Source of the DNA: Brassica napus
Taxonomy: Eukaryota > Streptophyta > Magnoliopsida > Brassicales > Brassicaceae
Length of the DNA: 64,000 nucleotides
Direction: 5' to 3'
Assembly (NCBI RefSeq): GCF_020379485.1
Contig: NC_063448.1
Coordinates: 7,215,726 to 7,279,725, forward strand
Part shown: positions 11,592-22,284 of the stretch, piece after piece
Position numbering within the stretch: the stretch's first letter is position 1
How the letters are laid out: every line of letters begins with the position of its first letter
The notes under the pieces: model-generated
Told to the model about the DNA's origin: nothing
Database searches by the model: none
The model's input: the letters and a program-made list of their open reading frames with translations, nothing else
Translations under genes and position numbers: made by a program

Positions 11592-13884
11592 ATGAAGACA
11601 CCGACGATGCTGCTCCTATTAGTCGGAGCTCTAATCTTCTCCGGCGCCGGCTTAGTGAGATCAGACGCCTCCGACCACCGTTACAAGGAAGGAGACACCG
11701 TTCCTCTCTACGCCAACAAGGTCGGCCCATTTCACAATCCAAGGTAAAAAAGCCACTGGTGTGTGTCGGTAGGTAGATTATTGACTGAGGGCTGAGGGAT
11801 TTGATCGTCGATTACACAATGCGATTGATTGTAAACGAAAATTCAAGTGTACAAGCACACTACAAACTTGTAACAATTCGAACATTTTTATTGTATGTGA
11901 TGAATCTCTGTCTTTATATTTGAATACTATAACGTGACTCATCGATGGTGATTTGCAGTGAGACGTATCGGTATTTTGATCTCGCCTTCTGTGTTCCAGG
12001 TACTATACATTAGATTCATCACACTATCCGTGTGTTATGTTTCAATACTCAATGGTTTTGGTTTCTAGAGGGTGTGAAGGAGAAGAAGGAAGCCTTTGGC
12101 GAGGTTCTAAACGGTGATAGGCTCGTTAGCGCTCCATACAAGCTCAACTTCAGAGATGAAAAAGACTCTGAGGTCTACTGCAAAAAGAAGCTGAGCAAAG
12201 AAGAGGTCAAACAGTTCCGAAAAGCCGTTGAGAAAGCCTACTACTTCCAGATGTACTACGATGACCTCCCCATCTGGGGATTCATTGGAAAAGTTGACAA
12301 AGAAATCAAATCTGATCCGAGTGAACACAGATACGTCCTCTACAAGCACATCCAGTTTGAGATTCTCTACAACAACGACCGCGTGATCGAAATCAGCGCC
12401 AGGATGGATCCTCATTCGCTTGTGGATCTCACTGAGGACAAAGAAGTCGATGCGGAGTTTATGTACACTGTGAAGTTGAAGGAGACCGAGACTCCGTTTG
12501 AGAAGAGGATGGAGAAGTACTCCATGTCTTCTTCTCTTCCGCATCACTTGGAGATCCACTGGTTCTCTATTATTAACTCATGCGTCACTGTCCTTCTTTT
12601 GACTGGGTTCCTTGCGACTATCTTGATGCGAGTCCTCAAAAACGATTTCATGAAGTATGCTCAAGACGAGGAAGCTGCTGATGATCAAGAAGAAACTGGG
12701 TGGAAGTACATTCATGGAGATGTCTTTAGGTTCCCAACGCACAACTCTTTGTTTGCTGCATCACTCGGTTGTTCACTCTGTACGTCTCTCATTAACTCTA
12801 CTATTTTTTTTTCTATTTCTTCATTATATCTAACCTTCGCTTTTTTTCATTTGTCCTCTATCAGCACCGTATTCATCTTCATGCTAGCTCTTGTTGGAGT
12901 GTTCTACCCATACAACCGAGGAGCACTCTTCACCGCTTTAGTGGTCATTTACGCTCTAACTTCTGGAATCGCTGGATACACATCCGCCTCTTTCTACTGC
13001 CAACTCGAAGGAAAAAGCTGGGTAAATAAATGTTTACTTAACGCATAGAAGTCAACTTCTACATTAGCTCAACAGATTCTCATTTTCATCTTATTGCAGG
13101 TGAGAAACTTGTTACTCACAGGATGTCTCTTCTGCGGTCCTCTATTCCTAACCTTCTGCTTCCTCAACACCGTCGCCATCACCTACACCGCAACCGCGGC
13201 ACTACCCTTCGGAACCATCGTTGTAATCGTCCTTATATGGACACTAGTCACGTCTCCTCTCCTCGTCTTAGGCGGCATCGCCGGCAAAAACAGCAAATCC
13301 GAGTTCCAAGCACCGTGCCGCACGACCAAGTACCCGCGCGAGGTTCCGCCGCTCCCTTGGTACAGAAGCGCTCTTCCTCAGATGGCGATGGCTGGTTTCC
13401 TTCCTTTCAGCGCCATCTACATCGAGCTTTACTACATTTTCGCTAGCGTGTGGGGTCACCGGATCTACACCATCTACAGCATCCTCTTCATCGTGTTCAT
13501 CATCCTCATCATCGTCACGGCTTTTATAACCGTCGCCTTGACTTACTTCCAGCTCGCTGCGGAAGATCACCAGTGGTGGTGGAGGTTCGTTGAAACTCTG
13601 TCTATTTGTCTCTACCTTTATTAATAGAACCCGAGCCTAATGGTATAAAATGACTGTTTTGCAGATCATTCCTATGCGGTGGATCGACTGGTTTGTTTAT
13701 ATACGCTTACTGCTTATACTATTACTACGCTCGATCAGACATGTCGGGTTTCATGCAAACCTCGTTCTTCTTCGGGTACATGGCTTGCATTTGCTACGGA
13801 TTCTTCTTAATGCTTGGGACTGTCGGCTTCCGTGCAGCACTTCTCTTTGTTCGTCACATTTACAGGTCGATCAAATGCGAGTAA
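11592..13884 (+). CDS. TMN2: Endomembrane protein 70 / TM9SF family (TMN2-like)
   Basis: A transmembrane nine protein of the Golgi/endosome membranes, known in the family for roles in protein sorting and Golgi retention. Six exons join in frame: 11592-11743, 11959-11999, 12069-12783, 12865-13021, 13100-13584 and 13665-13884, giving 589 residues. The protein has a signal peptide (MLLLLVGALIFSGAGLVRSD), the family start GDTVPLYANKVGPFHNP, a luminal domain to about residue 290, then nine membrane segments starting with WFSIINSCVTVLLLTGFL. Hallmarks include GVFYPYNRGALFTALVVIY, GIAGKN, FQAPCRT, LPFSAIYIELYYIFASVWGH and AEDHQWWWRS. It ends RSIKCE, containing the KXD/E Golgi-retention signal. The donor at 12784 is chosen because it alone keeps the frame; it makes the LGCSLCTTVFIFM loop slightly shorter than I expect. 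Synteny matches At1g14670. Confidence 0.93.
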
Positions 13885-14220
13885 GAAGAAGTCTTATCTT
13901 CCCTTCTTCTGCCTCCTTAAGAATTTTTGCTAGAACAAAGAAGACAGAGAGATAGGTTGTTAGAAAGAAAAGAGAGACACAAAAGACAAATGTCTGTCTG
14001 ATTATTGTCTGAGAAAAGCATCTCTTCTCATTAGAGGTTTTTACTTTAGGTGAGTCTGTCTCTCTCTCTTTCTTCTCTCTTTATTATGTGCTACAAAATT
14101 TTAAACTACTTGTATCCATTTTTTCTATATACTTTACGGATTGTAAAAGATGATATAATACCTACTTTCCCCCAACAAATCAAATATATAAATAGTTTAC
14201 AAGATACAGATACTCAATCT

Positions 14221-14298
14221 TTTTTTTTTTTTTTTGTCATCTCGTTTTATTAATAAGACCAAAACGGTCGACAAGTACAAAGATATAGCGTATAAGAC
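14221..14298 (-). mobile_element. Tiny 5'-truncated LINE 3' end
   Basis: A T run (14221-14235) followed by GTCATCTCGTTTTATTAATA is the minus-strand 3' tail of a LINE-type element. The direct repeat ACTCAATCT flanks it (14212-14220 and 14299-14307). Only about 60 bases of element plus the tail were copied. Confidence 0.6.
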
Positions 14299-14389
14299 AC
14301 TCAATCTCAATACAATCACTAATTTGAAAATTGAAATAAATGTCATTAACTTATTTAAATTGAAGTAAAACTGTATTCGCTTTTAATTT

Positions 14390-14422
14390 TGGCCCAATAA
14401 TAAACTTAATTTCGGCCCAATA
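14390..14422 (-). promoter_or_regulatory. Paired site II (TGGGCC-type) elements
   Basis: GGCCCAAT occurs at 14391 and again at 14414, about 150 bases upstream of the coiled-coil gene's start codon. In plants TGGGCC/Y site II pairs mark promoters of proliferation and housekeeping genes bound by TCP factors. Assignment to this gene is by position only. Confidence 0.45.
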
Positions 14423-14560
14423 GTAAAAGGTTCTTCGAGCAAACAGATTCGCAAATAGAACCACCTCTTCAATTTTGAATTTACAGATCCTTCTTTAGGA
14501 ACCCTAGAATCCTTCGGCGAACTAACTCTGTGTACGCGATTTCTTTTGGATCAAGCGACA

Positions 14561-15439
14561 ATGGATCTTCCGCGAGACGTCGACGACTACATCAAGGACA
14601 CGATCGACCACTCTCTGGGGATCCCAATCTCCATAGACGCTCTCCAGAACAAACTCTCCGCGGCTCAAGAGTCTCAGCGTCGTCTTCGCGAACAGTACAT
14701 GTCTCTAGTCTCCAGGTTGAAAGAGAAAGAACAAATGATCGAACTCGCGAGATCGGAAGCGAGCATCAACGCTCAGGCCGTTAAGAAATTCGTCGAAGAG
14801 AATCGGAAACTGAGCGGCGAGTGCGAGGATTTGGTGAAGCAGTGTAAGAAATGGGAAAGAGAGTGCTTTCTTTACCATCAAGACCGTGAAGCCTTGATGG
14901 ATTTCGGGAACGAGTCCGACGAGAGGGCGAGAGAAAGTGAATCTAGGGTTCGGGAATTAGAGGAACAAGTGAGAACGATGTCTGATGTAATGAAGAAGCG
15001 TAAAGTGGAATCCGACAAGAAGTTAACGTCGTTAGAAGAAGAAGAATGTTTGGTTGATTCAGTTTTGTCATCGTTTGTTAGCGAAGACGAGATTAAGTTT
15101 GGGCGCGTGTTCCTGGAGGCGAACATTAAAGACCGGTCTTTGTTGAGCAGATGGGAGGAGTTGAAGCCGTCGACGCGAAAGGCTGTGTCTTTGGTTGCGA
15201 TGGTGAAGAGGATTGAAAAGGAGAAAGAGTGCCTCATCTTGAATCTCGCTAAAGCCGAACAGGAAGTTGAGATTGTGTGCGAGCAAAACAGAGAGCTAGA
15301 TGAAAAGAACCGCAAGCTGTTGAAGCAATTTAGTAGTAGTAGCTATCTACAGTGTTCTGCAGAGAGAAGCAAGTCCAAGAAGAGAAAGAGTCCTAAGATG
15401 ATGAGCAGCAGCAGCCCAGGATCTATCAACGATATTTAA
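14561..15439 (+). CDS. Coiled-coil protein of unknown function (At1g14680-like)
   Basis: A single-exon gene of 292 residues starting at the ATG of MDLPRDVDDYIKDTIDHSLG. Nearly all of it is predicted coiled coil: heptad-like runs rich in E, K, R and L from residue 30 to 270, such as LREQYMSLVSRLKEKEQMIE, ERARESESRVRELEEQVRTM and KAEQEVEIVCEQNRELDEKN. The C-terminus is basic and Ser-rich (SKSKKRKSP), a possible nuclear localisation signal. No enzymatic motif is visible. Position between TMN2 and BPC2 matches the uncharacterised Arabidopsis gene At1g14680. I do not recognise a function; a structural or scaffold role is only inferred. Two site II motifs lie upstream. Confidence 0.85.
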   Translation: MDLPRDVDDYIKDTIDHSLGIPISIDALQNKLSAAQESQRRLREQYMSLVSRLKEKEQMIELARSEASINAQAVKKFVEENRKLSGECEDLVKQCKKWERECFLYHQDREALMDFGNESDERARESESRVRELEEQVRTMSDVMKKRKVESDKKLTSLEEEECLVDSVLSSFVSEDEIKFGRVFLEANIKDRSLLSRWEELKPSTRKAVSLVAMVKRIEKEKECLILNLAKAEQEVEIVCEQNRELDEKNRKLLKQFSSSSYLQCSAERSKSKKRKSPKMMSSSSPGSINDI

Positions 15440-16119
15440 GGTAGTGTAGTGAATGATACATTTTGCAATGTATTTATTTGAACCTGATTTGATATATAAC
15501 TTTGGAGATCGCTGAAGAATTGAAGTTAATTGTTTAGAGAAAACAGGAATGGAATGTTTTGAGGGACAACCTCTGACTACTAGCAATATGTATAAGAGAT
15601 GAAACTCGCTTTGGAAACACTGAACATACAATTTTATATGTTACCAAAACGTTCGTGCTCTAACACGACTAGTCAAATGGATTGGGAAATGTATTTTTTT
15701 AATATATTGGCTTTTAAGTAAACATGTCCTAGTTACATCCACGATCCATATGGTACATTCAGAGTTTAATGAACAACAAGATTTTAGTAAGAATATGTTT
15801 CATTCAAATAAATTTCTAATCTCCTCTTCTTTTTTCAAGAACAATCTCGTTTGCCTTCAAAATAGTTTTTGAAAAGAAGCATTAGAAGGATTTGAAGTGT
15901 GGGCTTTGGTTTCTCTTTTTCACAAAATGGCTTTTATCTTTTTGTATGTACACTGACCAAGCATAAGAAAATAGTCTTCTTCATGGCATGGGAAAAGCCA
16001 TTTTAGATATTTATTTAGTTCAGAAGAAGGCTATTTATTTATTTTTAATTAGAAAATTGTTTTCATTTTTAGGGCCTGTCTCTGTTCCACTCAATTCTCT
16101 TTTTTTTTTTTTTTTTTTT
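15440..16119. other. Intergenic spacer
   Basis: This contains the 3' UTR of the coiled-coil gene and the distal promoter of the BPC2-like gene. No further gene or repeat ends were recognised. Confidence 0.5.
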
Positions 16120-16819
16120 AACTTTCCCTTTCTTCAGATCTCTCTCCTCTCTCTTTCTTCCTTATCTTCTTTTCTTAAAATATTTCTCTTTCTTCCTTCT
16201 CTTTCCTCAATCTCTCTCAGAATTCTCTCTCCTCTCTCATCAGCAAGGCAAAAAATTCCCTAAAAGAGCCCCGTTCGTTTAACCCAATCCTCATGTAAGT
16301 TTTCTCTCTCCTAATCGATTTCCATCTCTCTCTCTCTTTTCCCCGCCTTTGAAAATTTACAATTGGACTTTTTTGTGTACTGTACCTACGCTTTTTCTTT
16401 CGAACCTCTCTCCATCGGACCATATATATATTACGGTTTCTTAGAATTCAGCTGCGAAATTACTCGATCCATGTCCAGCTTCCTTAGATCTAGCTCTGGT
16501 TTCTCCAGATCTAGAAGCTCTGTTGCATATGCATGCTTGTTTCCTGGAAGATATGTCCAAAAGATGTCGGGATTTCATATGTGAATCTCATGTTTTACAC
16601 ACTCTAAGTTTGTTTTCTGGTCATCTCCAAGATCTGATCTGTTGTTTTTCGATGCAACTCTAATGATTTGCATTGTTCGTGAATATAAAAAAAATATTAC
16701 GAGTTTGGCTAATTCGAATTTTGCATTCGAACATAGATTAACAGCCTTGTCTGAAAATCTCTGATTGTCTGAAATTGTTTTTAATATCTTTGGGGTTTTT
16801 GTAATGACAATTTTTGTAG
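16120..16819 (+). promoter_or_regulatory. CT(GA)-rich leader and 5' UTR intron of the BPC2-like gene
   Basis: From about 16130 to 16340 the plus strand is made of CTCTCTC/TTCTTCC tracts, the complement of GAGA repeats. A typical 5' UTR intron follows: donor at 16295 (CAT then GTAAGT) and acceptor ending at 16819 (TTTTTGTAG), nine bases before the start codon. Group I BPC proteins bind GA/CT repeats, so this tract is a likely autoregulatory or cross-regulatory target. Confidence 0.6.
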
Positions 16820-16828
16820 ATCTTTGAA

Positions 16829-17638
16829 ATGGATGATGATGGGTTTCGCAACTGGGGTTACTACGAACCAGCAGCTGCTACATTCAAAGGTAATCTCGGG
16901 TTGCAGCTAATGCCAAGCATTGATCGGAACACTAAACCGTTTTTAACCGGTCGTGACCCGAATCTAATGATTGGCCAAAACGGACCGTACCACCACCACC
17001 CTGAGCCTCCTATCAACATGAGCTACAATTGGATTAACCAACACAAAGACAAGTTCTTCAACATGTTGCCTGTAACAACCAGTAATAATTACGGAAACAT
17101 CCTTCCCGAGACTTCATCAGCCCAGTCGATGCGTCATCATCAAACCATTGATGAATACCCGGTTAAACACGAACAAGTAGAAGAGATTGTTCAGACCAAT
17201 AAGAAGAGAAAGCCTAATACAAAACCTGGCGCCTCAGCGAAGGCGAAGAAGCCTCGGAAACCGAAGGAGGAGAGTGACAAAAGCATTAAAGTGAAACCGG
17301 CTAAGAAAAGTGTAGACTTCGTTATTAACGGAGTGAACATGGACATTTCGGGTCTACCTGTACCGGTATGCACTTGCACTGGAGCTCCTCAGCAGTGTTA
17401 CCGTTGGGGCTGTGGAGGTTGGCAATCTGCGTGTTGCACCACAAACATATCGATGCATCCGTTACCGATGAGTACTAAACGTCGTGGAGCGAGGATCTCG
17501 GGTAGGAAGATGAGTCAAGGCGCGTTTAAGAAGGTGCTTGAGAAACTTGCGTCCGATGGGTTTAACTTTGGGAATCCGATTGATCTTAAGAGCCATTGGG
17601 CTAGACATGGGACTAACAAGTTCGTCACGATCAGATGA
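16829..17638 (+). CDS. BPC2: BASIC PENTACYSTEINE 2-like GAGA-binding transcription factor
   Basis: A plant-specific nuclear factor binding GA/CT dinucleotide repeats and controlling homeotic and developmental genes. The single coding exon gives 269 residues. The group I N-terminus is complete (MDDDGFRNWGYYEPA, then GLQLMPSIDRNTKPFL). A basic middle region, KKRKPNTKPGASAKAKKPRK (about residues 128-150), is the nuclear localisation part. The C-terminal DNA-binding domain starts near residue 179 and holds the invariant cysteines in CTCTGAPQQCYRWGCGGWQS and ACC, then STKRRGARISGRKMSQGAF and the signature WARHGTNKFVTIR at the very end. The start is preceded by a 5' UTR intron. Synteny points to At1g14685 (BPC2) rather than BPC1 or BPC3; similarity alone would not separate these. 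Confidence 0.93.
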   Translation: MDDDGFRNWGYYEPAAATFKGNLGLQLMPSIDRNTKPFLTGRDPNLMIGQNGPYHHHPEPPINMSYNWINQHKDKFFNMLPVTTSNNYGNILPETSSAQSMRHHQTIDEYPVKHEQVEEIVQTNKKRKPNTKPGASAKAKKPRKPKEESDKSIKVKPAKKSVDFVINGVNMDISGLPVPVCTCTGAPQQCYRWGCGGWQSACCTTNISMHPLPMSTKRRGARISGRKMSQGAFKKVLEKLASDGFNFGNPIDLKSHWARHGTNKFVTIR

Positions 17639-18205
17639 TTTAGTTTCTTTCTTCCGGGACTGGGGTCTCTCAATGATCGTGTATATACTAAAGCAAATCT
17701 GAAGTCTGTGACCGTCTGTGACCTTTTGAGTTCTGTCTGCAATCTGAGTTCAGGTAGACGACCACTTGCTGGAGTCTGTTTGTTTGTTTGTCTGGGGGAA
17801 GGTGACTGAGAAAATGACGTTTGGTTTTTCCCTCCTTTTGTTATCTTTGTAAACATTTTACTGACTTGTAAGTTGTAACAGATAATTCTTTTGATTAAAT
17901 TTTTATTTCTAAGATTTCCAGCTAAAATGATTATTAGCCGTTGAAGTATACCCTCCTTTACCTTATAATTACATTTTTTTAATGTCTGTTTACATTTATT
18001 CAGTCCATATCAAACCAAAAAAGAACGTACTTATAAAAATCGTTGTCGCGTACATTTACATGTTTTATATAGCTATAAATAGAATAAATCAAGATATTAA
18101 GCCTTAAATTATTATAGAATCACGAAATTAATTTGATAATTTGGGACCATATAAACAAATAATAACCAGTCCAAGTTAATTAATACAGAGAGAATATAAA
18201 CATAA
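17639..18205. other. Convergent 3' UTRs and spacer
   Basis: The 3' UTR of the BPC2-like gene and the AT-rich 3' side of the ANTH gene meet here. Nothing else is recognised. Confidence 0.5.
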
Positions 18206-19273
18206 TTAAAGGCTAATTAAGTCTGGAACATCAACTACAGGAGGAGCAGTTGGGGGCTCGTCATCCTCCATAGCTTCATCATCATCAAGTTTTATCAAAT
18301 CATCAATTACAGGAATCAGTTCACGCTCCATCTCCTCTTCTCCTTCTTCTACACACTTCGCCCTCTCCTCACCATTCTCACCCTCATCCGGCTCCTCCTC
18401 TCCCCCTTGCTCTTCTTCTTTATCCGTCCACACGATCTCATGTAGATGAATGACATCATCCACCGGAATCCTCACGAAATTCGGAATCTCCTGAGCATTC
18501 GCCACTCCAAGATCTCTGCAGAACACGAAATACTTGACAAGCTCCTCCCCCTGCGTCATCGACTTCGCGACGATCTTCAACGCCACGTCAGCCTGCCGTT
18601 TCCCCGACTTCGAGTTCACGTTCGGCAACACCTCCGCGATCCGGCGGCAGATCCAGCCGTAGATCTCCAGAATCTCGCTGATCACGTTCTCCATCGCCTC
18701 GTTGATCACAGGTATCCTCACGCTCTCCCCGATCGGTTTGATCCGAACCAGCGAGTCGATGATCACCTGCATCTTGCGTATGATCACGAGCCTTATCATC
18801 ACCGACGACTCCTCGTCGTACCGGTGACGGTTCCCGTCGTGGAAGAGGATCGAGCGCCTGTCGAGGAACGCGAAGTACGCGCGCACGAAGAGGTTGAACC
18901 CGCCGGATCTGCTGCTGCTGCTCGTCCGCGAGTTTCCTTCCCTGCCGAACGCGGAGAGATCGAACGGTAACCGTCCGATCGACTCCGCGGCGGTGGTTTT
19001 CGAGAGGAAGAAGCCGTGCATCAGCATCAAGCCTTTTAAAGCAACCACCCAGCTGCGCGTGCGCGTGACGCGGGAGGAGATGGCGCTGATGAGAGGCTTG
19101 AGGCTCGCCGGGGTGGCGCGGACGTGGCGGTAGATGAAGAGAGCGTTCTCTGGATCGATGCAGTACTCGTCGTGGTTTGTGGCTTTGACGACGGCTGCCT
19201 TGAGGAGGTCGTCCGCCGCGATGAGGCTAGTTCCGTCCTTGAGAGCTACGGAAGCTCGTTTCCATATATTCAT
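18206..19273 (-). CDS. Putative clathrin assembly protein, ANTH/ENTH domain
   Basis: An AP180/CALM-type (PICALM) adaptor that binds phosphoinositides and clathrin at the plasma membrane or trans-Golgi. One uninterrupted exon of 355 residues begins MNIWKRASVALKDGTSLIAA. The ANTH domain covers about residues 25-150, with AAVVKATNHDEYCIDPEN, FIYRHVRATPASLKPLI and SRTRSWVVALKGLMLMHGFF-type motifs (here RTRSWVVALKGLMLMHGF). A helical region with DRRSILFHDGN and YGWICRRIAEVLPNVNSKSG follows. The C-terminal tail is strongly acidic (EEEQGGEEEPDEGENGEE) and carries DLIKLDDD and ends DLISL, short motifs of the type that bind clathrin or AP-2. It lacks the long NPF-rich tail of AP180 proteins, as in the short plant subgroup. 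Synteny fits At1g14686. Confidence 0.9.
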   Translation of the reverse strand: MNIWKRASVALKDGTSLIAADDLLKAAVVKATNHDEYCIDPENALFIYRHVRATPASLKPLISAISSRVTRTRSWVVALKGLMLMHGFFLSKTTAAESIGRLPFDLSAFGREGNSRTSSSSRSGGFNLFVRAYFAFLDRRSILFHDGNRHRYDEESSVMIRLVIIRKMQVIIDSLVRIKPIGESVRIPVINEAMENVISEILEIYGWICRRIAEVLPNVNSKSGKRQADVALKIVAKSMTQGEELVKYFVFCRDLGVANAQEIPNFVRIPVDDVIHLHEIVWTDKEEEQGGEEEPDEGENGEERAKCVEEGEEEMERELIPVIDDLIKLDDDEAMEDDEPPTAPPVVDVPDLISL

Positions 19274-19818
19274 CTCCCTCGCTTTTGGTTTTTAAATCTT
19301 TTTTTTTCTCTTTCTTTTACTCTTTATAAGTTCGAAATATTTGTTGGTTTTAAAACCAATAAAAAAAAAGTCTTCGCTTGTTTTTTTTAAAACAAATCAG
19401 ATAAAGGATAAGCTAAAATAAGAAATCTCATTTTTGTTTTTCTAGGGGAATTCTTCTATTTTGTTGCTTTTTCTAAATTTATATTATCTTCCACATTCCA
19501 TTTTTTTCAGTTTTACTCAAATACATATATTTGCATAACTCTTGAGCACTTTAGTATATATATATATTTAGAAAAAACTGTGAGCGAGGAAGATAATTAT
19601 AATTGCAACTGAAATTAATAGATAAACATGAGTTCTAGAGAGTATAAAACGTCAAAACGGGTACATTTTGCTCGTATCTCCTAAAAACAATGTCTGAAGT
19701 GGCAAAAAGGACAAAAGGTTTGGTAGAACTCGCCGCTCTTTTTTACAGTTTCACAAACTGCAGCTTCAAGATTTATCTCTCCTGACTCGTTTCTCTCTCT
19801 ATCTTTCTCTTCTTTTAG
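19274..19818. other. Spacer between ANTH gene and ALKBH10-like gene
   Basis: AT-rich spacer including the promoter of the ANTH gene and the 3' UTR of the next gene. In Arabidopsis, as I recall it, HB32, MAP65-7 and PAP3 lie between these two; no trace of them is readable here. Confidence 0.5.
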
Positions 19819-22284
19819 CTAATTGCTCTGTTTACTGTCACCGCCTTCCTCTGCAGCGTCTCTGCTACAAGCTTCTTCTTTAGTCTTCATTTCTAACTTT
19901 CCCTCTGCAGCGTTGCTTCCGTTAGATTTTTCTGTGGACACCTGTTCTTGAGCTGAACCGGGTGGGAGGAACACACCGGTGCCAGGAACGGGCAGTCTGG
20001 GATGTGGTGGCTGCTGGTGTCGTGGATGAGGCCAGACCGTTGCCCCGGGAAGGACACCACCTGGGAAAGGCATTTGAGGGGGAAGAGGAGGAGAAGGGGA
20101 TATGAAAATCGGTTGAACAGCTCCGTTTTGTGGGAAGACACCTGTGGTCGGGATGACAGGATAATGTTTAGGTGGGCCGGTTTGCTGACGGTTGTGTAAA
20201 TTAGGTGGAGATCTGCTAGGCGGTGGAGCCCAGTTAGAACCGGTTATGGAGTTTCTCGGCTGAGATTTGGTGAAGGTGATGAGAATCCGCTGCTTTGGGA
20301 TTGAGTGAATCGCAAACTTAGCAAGATCTGAGGATTTGCCTTCCACCAGAAGAACCGATCTGTTCAAAACCACCAAAACATGTGATATGTTAACTGACTT
20401 GAATGAATGATCTCAGGTGTTTGAGAGAAAGATGAGAAACGGTTACCCGGGAGTGAGAGAAAGCTTGAGAGAGCCCTTGTAGTCGCCGGGGTGATCAGAG
20501 ACAATGACTCTTCCAAATGTGAAATCGCATTCCGACAGGGACAAGATCCCAACTGGTCTTCCAAACCATGGAGCTAACATATGAGGCTGCGAGTGATCTC
20601 CCTACGGTTCAACAAAAGAAGACTTTTACTTAGTTAAGGAAACAGATTAATTAGTTAAGAAAAAACTAAACTAATTTATTTACCTCGTTGAAGAAGTCGA
20701 TGATGCATGCGTCTGGTTTCACAGGTATGATTTGTTTCGTGACCAAACGTTCAATGATGTCTGAAAGAAACGACGGGATTGGCTCTATTCTTCGACCTGC
20801 TTAAAACTCATAGCTTAATGTTAACCAACAATACACAGAAACTTATAAAGTAAAGTAACGTTTTTCAAAGAACTTGCCTTTGATACTCTCATCGTCAGGC
20901 ATGGTATCAGCTATTGGGAGACCGAGTTGGATCATCTCGCGTCCATGTCCTCTATTTGGACGTTTATAACCCACATATGCCTCACCTGTTTTGTCATGAA
21001 ACAGCGGTTTTAAGACATGACTTAATAATAATAACAAGAAAACAAAAAAGGATTCTTACTTTGAAGTTGACCTCTTCTTCCAGAGGTTCTCAGATTGTTT
21101 ACAATAGAAACGAGTTGAGAAACTTCCTTTGCCTCGACCATATTCTCATATAGCTTCAGTCCTTCCACAACATTAACCTACACATAAAGGGAGAAAAAAA
21201 ATCAGATTTTTAGTGCTGTAGGTTTAAATTTATAAGTGGAAATTAAAGAAGATCAACTTACCACTTTCGCTTCATACATCTCTTCAACAACAAAAGTCTT
21301 GGCCATGCTTGCAGTACACTCTTTATCTTTCTCGTCCTGCTTTTCCTCAGAACTGAGATTGTTATCTGAAAGAAAAAAAAACAACATCACAAAATCAGAA
21401 CATTTCAAGAAGGTCTAACGCATCAGGTGAAATATCAAAGAAACATGTTATCCAAAGTACCTTTAGAATCATGGTTCACTATCTCCGCTTGAGTTTCACC
21501 ACCACCAGACTCAGATTCTTCCACATCTTTACGATCACTCTTTGGTTTCTCGTTACCATCTGTCCCACAAACAGATATAAATGTAAATGTACATTACCAC
21601 AACACTAACATATAAACCAAATCCGAAGCTTCCACAATGTACAATGAACCATCTCAAACCCAAATTGCAGATAAACATTTAGCAGCCAAGAAGTTAACTT
21701 TTCTTACAAGCAAGCAAGCCAACCAAAAGACTATTTCCATTACCTCTCATCTGCTCAGCATCACTTGCTAGCTTAGCTTCAACGCTGTGGGAATCTGAAT
21801 TCAAGTGATGCCCGTTTCTCGCCATCGATTCAGCTCCTCTGTAACCACCACCACCATGATGATGCTTGTTAAATCCATAACCTGATCTCTTACCACCAAA
21901 CTTCACAGTCTGATCAGTAGCATTGTAATGCCTTTGAGGTTGTTGCTGTTGAGGCGTTTTCAGTTTCCATCCCCAAGCAGCGTGCTGAAGAGCTTTGTAA
22001 ATATCAGCAATCGTGTAATAAGGCTGCATATAGATAGCCTGAGACCAGCTTGACTGACGGTGCTGGACGGCTGAGACCACGGCGTCGTATTGGCTTTGAT
22101 CCCCGATCGCTTGCAGGTGATTGCAGAGCGTGTCGATGATGGCGTTAGCCGCGGCGAACTCCCCGCGGATCCACGATATATACACGTCTCTCTCGTCGGG
22201 GATCCAGCTTCCGGCCACGGCGGGTGGTGGAAACTGGATGAGTTTATCCGACGGAGGAGCAACGTTTCCAGGTGGCATTGCCAT
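19819..22284 (-). CDS. ALKBH10-related proline-rich protein (At1g14710-like)
   Basis: Eight exons join in frame to 592 residues: 22284-21744, 21559-21461, 21365-21262, 21177-21060, 20985-20878, 20796-20684, 20601-20447 and 20359-19819. The N-terminal plant module DERDVYISWIRGEFAAANAI (about residue 35) is shared with the mRNA m6A demethylases ALKBH10A/B. A degenerate AlkB-like 2OG-Fe(II) oxygenase fold follows: VVNVVEGLKLYENMV, IIDFFNEGDHSQPHM, LSLSECDFTFGR and SLTPGSVLLVEGKSSDLAKF, with PKQRILITF holding the 2OG-binding Arg. At the position where ALKBH10B has its H-x-E/D metal ligands this protein reads PWFGRP, so catalysis looks lost. The C-terminus is Pro-rich, explaining the Arabidopsis label hydroxyproline-rich glycoprotein. 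The start is the first ATG (MAMPPGNVAPP). The intron after 20878 appears to use a GC donor (GCAAGT). Confidence 0.85.

Noticed and set aside
12107..12559. A 150-codon open frame antisense to the TMN2 exon
   Set aside because: It mirrors a well conserved coding exon on the plus strand; antisense frames of this length are expected there.
18446..18970. A 174-codon frame on the plus strand opposite the ANTH gene
   Set aside because: It is the shadow of the GC-rich ANTH coding exon and has Arg/His/Leu-rich composition without a domain.
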